From Streptomyces cellulosae (lineage in GTDB: Bacteria; Actinomycetota; Actinomycetes; Streptomycetales; Streptomycetaceae): a stretch of 64,000 nt of DNA. The translations under genes were made by a program, and so were the position numbers. The notes beneath the pieces were generated by a model, which was given only the letters and a program-made list of their open reading frames with translations, did not search any database and was not told where the DNA came from. The stretch is from assembly GCF_000721105.1 (NCBI RefSeq), contig NZ_JOEV01000003.1, forward strand, positions 1 to 64,000, in the 5' to 3' direction. How positions within the stretch are numbered: the first letter of the stretch is position 1; the number at the start of each line of letters is the position of its first letter. Of this stretch, positions 8,380 to 17,339 are shown piece by piece.

Positions 8380-10157
8380 ACATCCTCGACATCGAGGACC
8401 TGTCGGTCGTCTTCACGACGGACACGGGCGATGTACCCGCCGTCGGCGGGGTGTCGCTGCGCGTCCGGCCCGGGGAGACGCTCGCCCTGGTCGGCGAGTC
8501 CGGGTCCGGCAAGTCGACGGTGGCGCTCGCCGCGATGGGACTGCTGCCGGGCAACGCGCGGGCGTCGGGGCGGGTGACCGTCGACGGTACGGAGATCGTC
8601 GGGGCCGGTGAGGCGGAACTGGCCGGGCTCCGCGGCCGTACCGCGTCCATGGTCTTCCAGGAGCCGGCCAGCGCGCTGGACCCGCTGACCCGGATCGGCA
8701 GGCAGATAGCGGAAGTCGTTCGCAACCACCGGCCTCTCTCGCGTGCGGAGGCCGCCCGGGAGGCGGTGGAACTCCTGCGCAAGGTCGGCATTCCCGAGCC
8801 GGAGCGGCGGGCGTCCGCGTTCCCGTTCCAGTTGTCGGGCGGGCAGCGGCAGCGGGTCGTCATCGCGATGGCGATCGCCAACTCGCCGAGCCTGCTGATC
8901 GCGGACGAGCCGACCACCGCGCTCGACGTCACCGTCCAGGCCGAGATCCTCGATCTCCTCCGCGGGTTGGCGGCCGACTCGGGCACCGGCGTGCTGCTGG
9001 TGACGCACAACATGGGCGTGGTCGCCGACTTCGCCGACCGGGTGGCCGTGATGCTGCGGGGCGACGTGGTGGAGACCGGGTCCGTGGAAGAGGTGCTGCT
9101 GCGGCCGACGCACGAGTACACGCGGCGACTGCTGGCGGCGGTGCCGCGGCTGAAGGTGGACGGGGAGGGAGGCGTACCGGTCGGAGCGACGGGTTCCGTC
9201 ACCGGCGCCGGAGAGGCTTCCGCCCCGGTCGCCGCAGAGGCTCCCGCCCCAGGCGACGGGCAGGCTACCGCCCCGGTCGCCGCAGAGGCTCCCGCCCCAG
9301 GCGAAAAGCCGGTTGCCGACGACGAGGAGGCGGCCGGCCCTCCCGTGGTCCATCTCCGGGACGTGGCCGTGCGGTTCGGGCGGGGACCTGGTGCCGTACG
9401 CGCCCTCGACGGTGTGTCGCTCGACGTCCGGCCCGGCGAAACCGTCGGCCTGGTCGGCGAGTCGGGGTCGGGCAAGTCGACGGCGGCCAGGGTCGCCCTC
9501 GGGCTCGTCCCGACAAACTCCGGCTCGGTGTCCCTGTTCGGGACTGATCTCGGGCGGGCCCGGGGCCGGGCGCGCCGGGCGCTGCTCTCCGGGGTGGGAG
9601 TGGTGCTCCAGGATCCGGTGGCCTCGCTGGACGCGCGGATGAGTGTGGCGGAGTGTGTGGCCGAGCCGTTGCGGACGCACCGGCGGGGCATGCCGGCGGC
9701 CGAACGGCGGGAACGGGTCGCCGAGGCGCTCGAACTCGTGCGGCTGCCGAGGGAGTTGGCGAGGCGGGGGCCGCGTGAGCTGTCCGGTGGGCAGCGGCAG
9801 CGGGTGAGTCTCGCCCGGGCGCTGGTGCTGCGGCCGCGGCTGCTGGTGGCGGACGAGCCGACGAGCGCGCTCGACGTGAGTGTGCAGCGGACGGTTCTGG
9901 AGGTGATCGCCGAGTTGCAGGACGAGCTGGGTTTCGCCTGCCTGTTCGTGTCGCACGACCTGGCCGTGGTGCAGGAGTTCGCCCAGCGGGTCGTCGTGAT
10001 GCGGGCGGGGCGGGTGGAGGAACAGGGGCCGACCATGTCCACCCTGCTGCACCCGGAGACGGAGTACACGCGCCGGCTCATCGCCGCCGTACCGGTACCG
10101 GACCCGGTGGCGCAACGGCGCCGGCGGGCGGCGGACCGGACGGGGGCCACCGCGTGA
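8376..10157 (+). CDS. Fused double ABC transporter ATPase (DppD-DppF type)
   Basis: 593-residue protein with two complete ATPase modules in one chain. Module 1 has Walker A GESGSGKST (residues 40-48), signature LSGGQRQR and Walker B LLIADEPTT. Module 2 has Walker A GESGSGKST, LSGGQRQR and LLVADEPTS. Both are catalytically intact. The linker at about residues 255-325 is Ala/Pro rich and contains a near-exact duplication (see repeat at 9220-9304). The single gene replaces the separate DppD and DppF subunits and energises the two permeases upstream. The gene overlaps the ROK kinase start by 4 nt. Confidence 0.93.
   Translation: MNILDIEDLSVVFTTDTGDVPAVGGVSLRVRPGETLALVGESGSGKSTVALAAMGLLPGNARASGRVTVDGTEIVGAGEAELAGLRGRTASMVFQEPASALDPLTRIGRQIAEVVRNHRPLSRAEAAREAVELLRKVGIPEPERRASAFPFQLSGGQRQRVVIAMAIANSPSLLIADEPTTALDVTVQAEILDLLRGLAADSGTGVLLVTHNMGVVADFADRVAVMLRGDVVETGSVEEVLLRPTHEYTRRLLAAVPRLKVDGEGGVPVGATGSVTGAGEASAPVAAEAPAPGDGQATAPVAAEAPAPGEKPVADDEEAAGPPVVHLRDVAVRFGRGPGAVRALDGVSLDVRPGETVGLVGESGSGKSTAARVALGLVPTNSGSVSLFGTDLGRARGRARRALLSGVGVVLQDPVASLDARMSVAECVAEPLRTHRRGMPAAERRERVAEALELVRLPRELARRGPRELSGGQRQRVSLARALVLRPRLLVADEPTSALDVSVQRTVLEVIAELQDELGFACLFVSHDLAVVQEFAQRVVVMRAGRVEEQGPTMSTLLHPETEYTRRLIAAVPVPDPVAQRRRRAADRTGATA
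9220..9304 (+). repeat. Direct repeat in the ATPase linker
   Basis: A 37-bp sequence is repeated exactly at 9220-9256 and 9268-9304 (48-bp period) inside the linker joining the two ATPase modules. It encodes two copies of APVAAEAPAPG. It probably arose by slippage and only changes linker length. Confidence 0.8.
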
Positions 10158-11080
10158 CGCACACGGTCGCCGGTGTCGACATCGGCGGGACCACGACCCA
10201 CGTCGCTTTGTGCGAGGAGGATTTGACCGTCGTCGACCGGCTGGAGGTACCGACCCCGGCGGCGGAGGGCGGCACGGCGATGGTCGGGGCCGCGCTGGAC
10301 GCCGTACGCCTGCTGCTGGACCGTACGGGCGCAACGCTGCTCGGGGTCGGGGTCGGGGCGGCCGGTGTGGTGGACGCGCGGGCCGGGCGGGTCCTGGTCG
10401 CCAGCGACTCCTTCCGGGGCTGGGCCGGGTTCGCGGTGACGGCCGCGGTCGAGGAGGCGCTGAGCGTGCCCGCGTTCCTGGACAACGACGTCAACGCGTT
10501 CCTGCGCGGCGAGACGGCGGCCGGCGCGGTCGCCGGCGAGCCGCAGGTGCTCGGGATGACGCTGGGCACAGGGGTGGGCGGGGCGCTGTGGCTGGACGGG
10601 GCGCTGTACGACGGACCGCACGGCGCGGCGGGCGAGATCGGGCACGTGCCGGGCTTCGGGGACCTGCCGTGCACCTGCGGCGGCCGGGGACACCTGGAGA
10701 CGCTGGCGTCGGGTCGGGCGATCGAGGCCCGCTACGGGCAGCGCACCGGCCGTTCCCTGAGCGCACGTGGGGTGGCCGAGGCGGCAGCGGGCGCGGACGA
10801 TCCGGAGGCGCTCGCCGTGTACGAGGGCGCCGGCGCCGCGGTGGCCCGGGCGCTGCTGATGACGGCGGGTCTGCTGGACGTCACGACCTTCGTCGTCGGC
10901 GGCGGCGTCAGCCGGTCCTGGTCGCTCCTGGAACCCGCGATCCAGCGAACGCTCACCGCCGAACCCCCCGTCAGCGGACACCCGGTGCGGGTACTGCCCG
11001 CGCTGCTCGGCCAGGACGCGGTGGCGATCGGGGCGGCGGCACGGGCCCGGGCGGAACTCGGCACGGGCCTCCGCCACTGA
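10154..11080 (+). CDS. ROK family sugar kinase
   Basis: 308-residue ROK kinase without the DNA-binding domain of the regulator at 3420-4613. The N-terminal phosphate-binding motif is VAGVDIGGTTTHVAL. The catalytic region is FLDNDVNAFLRGE, followed by TLGTGVGGALWLDG, GEIGHVPG (substrate Glu/His) and the zinc motif CTCGGRGHLE. The GTG at 10154 overlaps the ATPase stop by 4 nt, so it belongs to the transporter operon. Likely substrates are glucose-, mannose- or N-acetylhexosamine-type sugars released from the imported compound. A perfect hairpin downstream (11273-11316) separates it from the convergent gene. Confidence 0.88.
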   Translation: MTHTVAGVDIGGTTTHVALCEEDLTVVDRLEVPTPAAEGGTAMVGAALDAVRLLLDRTGATLLGVGVGAAGVVDARAGRVLVASDSFRGWAGFAVTAAVEEALSVPAFLDNDVNAFLRGETAAGAVAGEPQVLGMTLGTGVGGALWLDGALYDGPHGAAGEIGHVPGFGDLPCTCGGRGHLETLASGRAIEARYGQRTGRSLSARGVAEAAAGADDPEALAVYEGAGAAVARALLMTAGLLDVTTFVVGGGVSRSWSLLEPAIQRTLTAEPPVSGHPVRVLPALLGQDAVAIGAAARARAELGTGLRH

Positions 11081-11272
11081 GCCGGTCGGGTACCCGGGGC
11101 TACGGCTGCCACCCCGCCGGCGACGGAAGCTCCGTCGCCGCCGTGGGCGGCCAGGCGCCGGCCCGTGTGCCACGACCGCTTTGCCCGTACCCGGACCTCG
11201 GGCGGCACGGCCGCGCCGTCCGCGAGGCGTACGAGTGCGCCGACACCGAGCGCGGTCCCGAAGACCGAAGAG

Positions 11273-11316
11273 ACCGGCGCGGGCGCCCCCCCGCCGGGGA
11301 GGGCGCCCGCGCCGGT
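11273..11316. terminator. Bidirectional terminator hairpin
   Basis: Perfect 16-bp inverted repeat (arms 11273-11288 and 11301-11316, 12-nt loop), entirely G+C apart from its end base pair. It sits between the convergent ROK kinase and the betaine-binding-protein gene. The rest of 11081-11346 shows no gene. Confidence 0.8.
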
Positions 11317-11346
11317 CCGTCAGCCGTCGTGTCCGACGTGCGGACG

Positions 11347-12303
11347 TCAGCTCAGGCCGGCCGACTTCAGCCAGGCCTTGGCGACGTCGAGCGGGTCCTT
11401 GTTCTCGAGCTGCACCTGGGAGTCCATGTCCAGCAGCGACTTCGTGTCCAGCTTGGCCGAGACCTCGTTGAGGGCGGCGACGCCCTCCTGGGAGAGGCCG
11501 GACTTGTACACCAGCGGGGTCACGTTCGCGAAGCCGAAGAGGTTCTTCGGGTCCTGGAGGACGACGAACTTCTCCTTGACGATGGTCGGGTCCGTGGTGA
11601 AGATGTCCGCGGCCTGCACGGTGTTCTTCGTCAGCGCCGCCTGCGTCAGCGGACCGCCCGCGTCCAGCGCCTTGAAGGACTTGAACTTGAGGCCGTACTG
11701 CGCCTCGAGGCCCACCAGGCCCTGCTGCCGGGTCTGGAACTCCGGCGAGCCGCCGATGGTCAGCTTCGGGGCGATGGCCTTGAGGTCCGCGAGCGTGGAC
11801 TGCCCGGTCAGGTTGTACTGCTTCGCGGTCTCCGCGTTGAGGCTGACGGAGTCCTTGTCCTCGGCGGGCGCCGACTCCAGCAGCGTCAGCTTCGCGTCCA
11901 GCTTGGCCTTCGCGGTCGCGTTCACGGCCGCGGCCGACTTCTGCTCCGCCTTCGGGTCCAGGTAGGCGAGCAGCGAGCCGTTGTACTCCGGCAGAACCGT
12001 GATGGAGCCGTTCTTCAGCAGGCCGTAGGTGGTCTCCCGGCTGCCGATGTTCGGCTTGTAGGAGACCTTGACGCCCTTGGCCTTCAGGGCCTCGCCGTAG
12101 ATGTCGGCGATCAGGATGCTCTCGGCGAAGTTGTTGGAGCCCACGACGACCGTGCCGCTCTTCGCGGTGTTGTCGGCGAGCGGGTCGGACTTGTCGTCGG
12201 AGGAGGAACATCCCGCCAGCAGGGCGGTGGCGGCGGCGAGCGCGAGGGCGGCCACGCCGGTTCGTCTCCTGAGGGGCCTGCTGTGTGAGGCGTAGGAAGT
12301 CAC
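11347..12303 (-). CDS. Glycine betaine/choline-type ABC transporter binding lipoprotein
   Basis: 318-residue OpuAC/ProX-like (OpuCC/OsmF class) binding protein. A GTG start at 12303 is followed by a lipoprotein signal with lipobox LLAGC (Cys32). The mature part begins VVVGSNNFAESILIADIYGEALKAKG and contains PNIGSRETTYGLLKNGSITVLPEYNG, the signature of choline/betaine binders of this class. It would capture a compatible solute outside the membrane and pass it to the permeases at 17340-18718. In most genomes the four genes form one operon; here a conservon on the other strand separates this gene from the rest, so it needs its own promoter (see 12350-12379). Confidence 0.92.
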   Translation of the reverse strand: MTSYASHSRPLRRRTGVAALALAAATALLAGCSSSDDKSDPLADNTAKSGTVVVGSNNFAESILIADIYGEALKAKGVKVSYKPNIGSRETTYGLLKNGSITVLPEYNGSLLAYLDPKAEQKSAAAVNATAKAKLDAKLTLLESAPAEDKDSVSLNAETAKQYNLTGQSTLADLKAIAPKLTIGGSPEFQTRQQGLVGLEAQYGLKFKSFKALDAGGPLTQAALTKNTVQAADIFTTDPTIVKEKFVVLQDPKNLFGFANVTPLVYKSGLSQEGVAALNEVSAKLDTKSLLDMDSQVQLENKDPLDVAKAWLKSAGLS

Positions 12304-12701
12304 GATTTCCGTTCCGGACTGAGGGGATTGCTCGGAAGCTCTTGCGCTGATCCAATCCAGCGGGTTCTTGGTCAGTCAAGAGCAGCCTGGTCACCGATTG
12401 GCCTCAATAGGTGATCGACCATGAAGGGAGGGTGAACAGGATCGTCACCGAACCCGCCCACCCGTGGATGACTCGTGATGGATTCTTGACGCAGGGGGGC
12501 ACGATCGGGCGACTGAAGAGGCTGTAGTCTCGCGGAAGTTGGCGCCGGTCACAGTGGCGTGCGGGGGCCGCGTCGGTGTTGTCCGGTATCTCGGTCCTCT
12601 CTTTCAGGTCCCAGGTCGCCGGCATCACACCGCCCCGTATCGATCAGAAACGGTCACGTGTAGTTTTTCGCGCGCCGTAAGACACCCACGAAGGAGGCCA
12701 G
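12304..12701. other. 398-bp non-coding divergent region
   Basis: Contains the promoter proposed for the betaine-binding-protein gene (12350-12379, minus strand) and, on the other side, the leader of the second conservon with a strong Shine-Dalgarno (GAAGGAGG just before the GTG at 12702). A TTGACG at 12485-12490 lacks a well-spaced -10. No supported gene is visible here. Confidence 0.5.
12350..12379 (-). promoter_or_regulatory. Candidate promoter of the betaine-binding-protein gene
   Basis: On the minus strand TTGACT (12379-12374) is followed after 18 nt by TTGGAT (12355-12350), close to the housekeeping TTGACA / TAGGAT pattern of Streptomyces. It lies about 47 nt upstream of the GTG start. 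Confidence 0.4.
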
Positions 12702-15700
12702 GTGTCCACGACCGAGGTGGGCGCAGCCGCCCCGCCGACACCGCCGTCGGCCCGGGGTGACGCATCCTCCGTACGGGGCGTACGGCGGCTACGGGCGTTC
12801 GCCGACCGCTGGGCGTTCCGCCGCAAGCTCAACGTCCTGGTCGGGGTGCCGCTGGCCGTGGTGGCCGCGCTGCTCGCCTACCTGATCGCCGACCAGGTGG
12901 GCCAGGCCCGGGACGCGGGCTCCGCCGCCCAGCTGGTCCGGGACAGCGCGCAGGTCGCGGAGCTGGTCGACCGGGTGGAGACCGAGCACCAGCAGGCCAT
13001 CCTGCTGTCCGTACGGTACGAGGCCGCGCCCGCGGGGGCCCGCCCCTCCTCCGGCGACTACCGCAAGGCGCAGGCCGCGGTCGACCTCCAGGCCGCGAAG
13101 GTACGCGACACCTTCGGCGACCGGCTGCCGGACACCGAGGCGCAGGCCCTGCGGGAGATCAACGGCCTCACGAGTCTGCGCGACACCATCGAGCAGGGCT
13201 ATCTGCCCGCCGACAACATCGACCCGGCCTACACCAACGCCTCCGAGGGCCTGATCGACGGCCTCGGTCTGGACCACAACGAGGCCCTCGCCGGCACCTT
13301 CACCGGCAACCTGCTCGACTCCCTGCTGCGCGCCGACGCCGCCCACAGCGCCTTCGAGACGGCCGTCTTCTCCGCGCGCACAGGTGACAGCAACGCCCAG
13401 ATCGAGTTCATCGGCGCGGTCGGCTTCGAGAACGAGTACAACCAGCAGGCCGACCGTTTCGCCCGGTTCGCGACCGAGGCCCAGGCGGACGAGCTGGGCG
13501 GGATCGAACACAACAGCGCGCAGGCCACCATCGGCCGGCACTACGCCGAGCTCCAGATCGACCCCGGCAACCTCCAGGCCGGGACGCCCACGCAGATCCG
13601 CGAGGCCTTCACCGAGGCACTCGGCTCCTACCCCGACTACCGGCTCCAGTCGGAGAACCGGCTGCAGATCACCACGTCCCTCATCGGCCAGATCGCCGAC
13701 CGGGCCGAGGCCGCCTCCCGCGAGGCCGCCTGGCGCGCGGGACTGCTGCTGGGCCTGGCACTGTTCGGCTTCGCCGTGTGGATCGCCTTCGCGGTCCTCG
13801 TACGGCGGTCCGTGGTGCGCCCGGTGCAGGCGCTGACCGGCGCCGCCCGGCAGGTCGCCGACGTCGCCGGGCGTGAGCTCGCGCGGGTCGCCGACGACGA
13901 CGCCGAGGACACCGCGCCGCCGCGGCTGCGCGAGGTGCCGGTGACCGCGCAGGACGAGATCGGCGACCTCGCCGAGGCCTTCAACCACGTCCAGACCACC
14001 GCCGCCGCGCTGCTGGAGCGGCAGGTGCTCAGCCGGCGCAACGTCGCCGAGATGTTCGGCAACGTGGGCCGCCGGGTCAGCAACCTCACCACACGGCAGC
14101 TCGCGCTGATCGACGCGGTGGAACGGGGCGAGACCGACCCCGCGCTGCTGGAACGGCTGTACTCCATCGACCACATCGCGGTCCGGCTGCGCCGCAACGC
14201 GGACAGCCTGATGCTGCTCGCCGGCATCCGGGAGACGGTCCTCGACTCCGGGCCGCTCGCACTCACCAACGTGGTACGGGCCGCGCTGGGCCAGATCGAG
14301 GGTTTTCAGCGAGTGCACCTGCGGGCCGCGACCGAGGTCATGGTCGAGCCCGACATCATCGGCGACCTCACGCTGATGGTGGCCGAACTCGTCGAGAACG
14401 CCGTGTCGTTCTCGCCCGTCGGCAGCCCCGTCGAGGTGACGGTCACCGACAGCGCCGAGGGTGCGCTGGTCGTGGTCGCCGACCACGGGCTCGGGATGAG
14501 CGCGGAACGGCTCGCCGAGGAGAACGCCCGCCTGATCCGCCGCGAACGCCTCGACGTCGTCCCGACGAAGGTCCTCGGCCTGTTCGTGGTCGGCACGCTG
14601 GCGCGTCGCTGGGAGGTGGGCGTCACGTTGTCCCGCACCCCCGGCGGCGGCGTCACGGCGGAGGTCATCATCCCGTCCTCCTTGCTGCTGACGATGAGCC
14701 CGGTGACGGTAGCGGCGCCGGGGGGCTCCGCGACGAGGGCAACGGTGAGCGCCGGGGGCTCGGACACCGGGCTCACCGGGGCCGGCGCGGGCTCGGACAC
14801 CGGGCTCACCGGGGCCGGCGCGGGCTCGGACACCGGGCTCACCGGGGCCGGCGCGGGATCGGACTCGGCAGCCGGGTCAGGCTCGGGAACGGCGGCCCTC
14901 CCGGGCTCGCCCCTCGCTGCGGGTACGGACGGTGCGCGCGCCGGTTCGGATTCCGGTGTCGGCTCCGGCTCTGCTGTCGACTCGGCCTCGTACACGACTT
15001 CCCATGCGGCGTCGCCCCGGGGCACGGCGGAAGTTGGAGGCCCCACACCGGCCTCGACCGGCCGGCCGAGTGCCACCGACGCCCGGCCCGCCGACACCGC
15101 CCACGACGGCCCGGCCCCGCTCCCCCGCAGAGTGCCCCAGCGTGACGGCGGCCCGACCGGCGCGTCGTCCCCCGGCTCGGCCAACGGCTCCGCCGCGCCC
15201 GGCACCCCGCCCCCGGCGGCCGGCTCCGATCCCCTCGCCCCGGCCGCCCCCGGCGCGGACATCACCGCACCCACCCCCACCGGGGACATCACCGCGGCCA
15301 CCCCCGGCAGCTCCGCCACCCCGACCGGCGAACTGCCCCACACCGACCGCCCCGACCGCCCCGACGCCCCGTTCATCCCCCGTGCCCGGGACGGTGAGAC
15401 GGCATCCGCCCCGTCGGCCGTTGCCGACGGCGCGGTGTCCACGGCCCCGTCCGCGGGCGGTGACGGAGCCCGTCCCCTGCGTCGCCGCGTCAGGGGAGCG
15501 ACCCTGCGTACGACGTTCGGGGCCGACCCCGGCCAGCAGGCCGCGCAGCGGTCCGCGCCCCGGCCCGCCGACGCGGACGCCGTACGGGCCGCGCTCGACG
15601 AGTTCGAGGCGGCCGTGGAGCGCGCCCACCGCGACAGCGAGGCCGAGGACACCGGCACGCACCGGACCCTTCCCGACGACACCGCCACCATCCCGACCCC

Positions 15701-15776
15701 CGTACCCCGCACCAGCGGACCCGCACCCAACCCCCCGCACCAGCACCACCACTCCCCGGAAGGAGCGGAGCAGTGA
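12702..15776 (+). CDS. cvnA: Conservon sensor histidine kinase (CvnA), nitrate/nitrite-sensor type
   Basis: 1024-residue membrane kinase. Transmembrane helix 1 is at about residues 44-65 and helix 2 at about 345-367, flanking an extracytoplasmic NIT-type helical sensor domain. A HAMP-like segment follows, then the pseudo-dimerisation region (SIDHIAVRLRRNADSLMLLAG) and a HATPase domain with N-box LMVAELVENAVSFSP, VVVADHGLGMS and GLFVVGTLARR. Residues from about 660 onward form a 360-residue Pro/Ala/Gly/Ser-rich tail with a threefold 11-residue repeat. The GTG start has a strong ribosome-binding site. The stop overlaps cvnB by 4 nt. The H-box is atypical, as in other CvnA proteins, so autophosphorylation is not certain. 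Confidence 0.92.
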   Translation: MSTTEVGAAAPPTPPSARGDASSVRGVRRLRAFADRWAFRRKLNVLVGVPLAVVAALLAYLIADQVGQARDAGSAAQLVRDSAQVAELVDRVETEHQQAILLSVRYEAAPAGARPSSGDYRKAQAAVDLQAAKVRDTFGDRLPDTEAQALREINGLTSLRDTIEQGYLPADNIDPAYTNASEGLIDGLGLDHNEALAGTFTGNLLDSLLRADAAHSAFETAVFSARTGDSNAQIEFIGAVGFENEYNQQADRFARFATEAQADELGGIEHNSAQATIGRHYAELQIDPGNLQAGTPTQIREAFTEALGSYPDYRLQSENRLQITTSLIGQIADRAEAASREAAWRAGLLLGLALFGFAVWIAFAVLVRRSVVRPVQALTGAARQVADVAGRELARVADDDAEDTAPPRLREVPVTAQDEIGDLAEAFNHVQTTAAALLERQVLSRRNVAEMFGNVGRRVSNLTTRQLALIDAVERGETDPALLERLYSIDHIAVRLRRNADSLMLLAGIRETVLDSGPLALTNVVRAALGQIEGFQRVHLRAATEVMVEPDIIGDLTLMVAELVENAVSFSPVGSPVEVTVTDSAEGALVVVADHGLGMSAERLAEENARLIRRERLDVVPTKVLGLFVVGTLARRWEVGVTLSRTPGGGVTAEVIIPSSLLLTMSPVTVAAPGGSATRATVSAGGSDTGLTGAGAGSDTGLTGAGAGSDTGLTGAGAGSDSAAGSGSGTAALPGSPLAAGTDGARAGSDSGVGSGSAVDSASYTTSHAASPRGTAEVGGPTPASTGRPSATDARPADTAHDGPAPLPRRVPQRDGGPTGASSPGSANGSAAPGTPPPAAGSDPLAPAAPGADITAPTPTGDITAATPGSSATPTGELPHTDRPDRPDAPFIPRARDGETASAPSAVADGAVSTAPSAGGDGARPLRRRVRGATLRTTFGADPGQQAAQRSAPRPADADAVRAALDEFEAAVERAHRDSEAEDTGTHRTLPDDTATIPTPVPRTSGPAPNPPHQHHHSPEGAEQ
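14757..14864 (+). repeat. 33-bp tandem repeat in the CvnA tail
   Basis: Three exact 33-bp units at 14757-14789, 14790-14822 and 14823-14855, followed by a partial fourth. Each encodes the 11-residue unit GSDTGLTGAGA in the disordered tail. Copy number is likely to vary between strains. Confidence 0.85.
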
Positions 15777-16249
15777 GCACGTCGACAGGTGACACTCCGG
15801 CGGCAGGCAACACGCCGGCCGAACTGCAGGCCGCGGCAGCCGACTTCACCTGGCTGTTGAATCGTTTCGCCACCGAGACGGCGGGCGTCGTCGACGCCAT
15901 CGCCGTCTCCTCCGACGGCCTGCTCATCGCCGTGTCCGAGCTGCGCGAGCACGCCGACTCCGAGCGCCTCGCCGCGATCGTCTCCGGCATCACCAGCCTG
16001 GCCGCCGGAGCCTCCGGCAACTACGGCCTGGGCGGCCTCAACAAGGTCATCATCGATCTGGAGGGCGGCCATGTGCTGGTCTCCGCGATCGGCAGCGGCG
16101 CCGTTCTCGGCGTGGTCACCGACAAGGAGGCCAAGCTCGGCAACATCGCGTACGAGATGACGCTGTTCGCCAACCGGGCCGGTGCCGCGCTCAGCCCGCA
16201 GCTCGTGCTCGAACTGAAGAACAGCGTCGGCGTCGCTCCGAAACGCTGA
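15773..16249 (+). CDS. cvnB: Roadblock/LC7-domain protein of conservon 2
   Basis: 158-residue roadblock protein. Core segments are DFTWLLNRFATETAGVVDAIAVSSDGLLIAVS, then DSERLAAIVSGITSLAAGAS, then VLVSAIGSGAVLGVVTDKEAKLGNIAYEM. The GTG at 15773 lies inside the cvnA stop region (GTGA), so translation is probably coupled. It is longer at the N-terminus and clearly diverged from the copy at 477-908, so the two conservons are old paralogues rather than a recent duplication. Confidence 0.92.
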   Translation: MSTSTGDTPAAGNTPAELQAAAADFTWLLNRFATETAGVVDAIAVSSDGLLIAVSELREHADSERLAAIVSGITSLAAGASGNYGLGGLNKVIIDLEGGHVLVSAIGSGAVLGVVTDKEAKLGNIAYEMTLFANRAGAALSPQLVLELKNSVGVAPKR

Positions 16250-16285
16250 CCGGGCGCCGCCCGGCCGAGGAGGAAGACACAACCC

Positions 16286-16696
16286 ATGGCGGAGACACCC
16301 CCGGGGCCGGACCCGGCCGGCCCCGTTCCCGCCGTACGGCCGTTCCTGGTCACCGCCGGCCGGGTGGCACCCAGCGCGAACGGCCGGACGATGCCCGTCG
16401 AGACCCAGGTGGTGGCCACCGCCGAGGGGCTCGACGTGCTCGACCGGCTCTCCTTCGAACAGCACGACATCGTCGCCGCCTGCCGGCAACCGCAGTCCAT
16501 CGCGGAGATCGCGGCCCGGCTGCGGCTGCACCTCAACGTGGTCCGCATCCTCGCCGAGGACCTGCGGGCGGCGGGGCAGCTGACGGTGCACGTGCCCGAC
16601 ACCGGCGCCACCCGCGACGCGTCCGTCCTGCGAAGGGTTATCGATGGCCTGCGGGCCATCCCCGACTCCCGAGGGGTTTCCCGTGATTCCGACTGA
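16286..16696 (+). CDS. cvnC: DUF742 protein of conservon 2
   Basis: 136-residue DUF742 protein with the usual VRPFLVTAGRVAPS N-terminal motif and a winged-helix-like half (LSFEQHDIVAACRQPQSIAEIAARLRLHLNVVRILAEDLRAAGQL). It lies 36 bp after cvnB with a GAGGAGG ribosome-binding site and overlaps the start of cvnD by 14 nt. Confidence 0.9.
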   Translation: MAETPPGPDPAGPVPAVRPFLVTAGRVAPSANGRTMPVETQVVATAEGLDVLDRLSFEQHDIVAACRQPQSIAEIAARLRLHLNVVRILAEDLRAAGQLTVHVPDTGATRDASVLRRVIDGLRAIPDSRGVSRDSD

Positions 16697-17282
16697 ACCG
16701 GCCCCCCGCCCCGTGGCCGCGCAGGCCTCCGTACGACCGCCCCTGCCGGTCAAGATGGTGATCGCGGGCGGATTCGGCGTGGGCAAGACCACCGCCGTCG
16801 GTTCGATCTCCGAGATCGAGCCGCTGACCACCGAGGCCGCGATCACCGAGGTCGCGGCGGGCGTGGACGACCTCAGCCACACCCCGCGCAAGACCACGAC
16901 CACGGTCGCCATGGACTTCGGCTGCATCACCATCGACCCGACCCTGAAGCTGTACCTGTTCGGCACGCCCGGACAGGAGCGGTTCGGGTTCATGTGGGAC
17001 GACCTCGTCGAGGGCGCGCTCGGCGGTCTCGTCATCGTGGACACCCGCCGTCTCGACGACTGCTACGCGGCCGTCGACTACTTCGAGCACAAGCAGATCC
17101 CGTTCGCGGTGGCCGTCAACGCCTTCGACGGCAGGGTGGAGCACACCCTGGAGGAGGTCCGCTGGGCGCTCGACGTCAACGACCGTGTCCCGCTGGTGGT
17201 GTTCGACGCCCGCGAGCGCGGCTCGGTGCGCGACGCCCTGCTCGTCGTACTGGAACAGGCACTGGCCCGTACCGAGGGCTGA
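16683..17282 (+). CDS. cvnD: Conservon small GTPase (CvnD) of conservon 2
   Basis: 199-residue GTPase with G1 GGFGVGKTT, threonine-rich switch segment KTTTTVAMDFG, G3 LFGTPGQERFGFMWDD and G4-like VAVNAFDG. The GTG at 16683 is preceded by GAGGGG (16671-16676) and overlaps the cvnC stop. An ATG at 16644 would add 13 residues with a poorer ribosome-binding site. It closes the conservon; no P450 follows. A perfect terminator hairpin lies immediately downstream. Confidence 0.92.
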   Translation: MIPTEPAPRPVAAQASVRPPLPVKMVIAGGFGVGKTTAVGSISEIEPLTTEAAITEVAAGVDDLSHTPRKTTTTVAMDFGCITIDPTLKLYLFGTPGQERFGFMWDDLVEGALGGLVIVDTRRLDDCYAAVDYFEHKQIPFAVAVNAFDGRVEHTLEEVRWALDVNDRVPLVVFDARERGSVRDALLVVLEQALARTEG

Positions 17283-17294
17283 GAGAACGCGAAA

Positions 17295-17325
17295 GCGGGC
17301 CCGGGACGGCGTGTCCCGGGCCCGC
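17295..17325. terminator. Bidirectional terminator hairpin
   Basis: Perfect 13-bp inverted repeat GCGGGCCCGGGAC / GTCCCGGGCCCGC with a 5-nt loop, in the 57-bp gap between convergent cvnD and the betaine permease gene. Confidence 0.85.
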
Positions 17326-17339
17326 GTGCGTGCGGGAGG

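Noticed and set aside
9220..9304. Direct repeat as a recombination or attachment site
   Set aside because: It lies in-frame inside the ATPase linker with no integrase or tRNA nearby.
8324..12394. A 1356-codon minus-strand frame across the ATPase, ROK kinase and betaine-binding-protein genes
   Set aside because: Low-complexity Arg/Ala/Ser composition and full overlap with well-supported genes on both strands.
12539..12760. Small open frame upstream of the second conservon
   Set aside because: It runs into the cvnA start in another frame, lacks a ribosome-binding site and shows no protein-like features.
1..17282. The two conservons as a recent duplication
   Set aside because: The roadblock, DUF742 and GTPase proteins differ clearly in length and sequence, so they are old paralogues.
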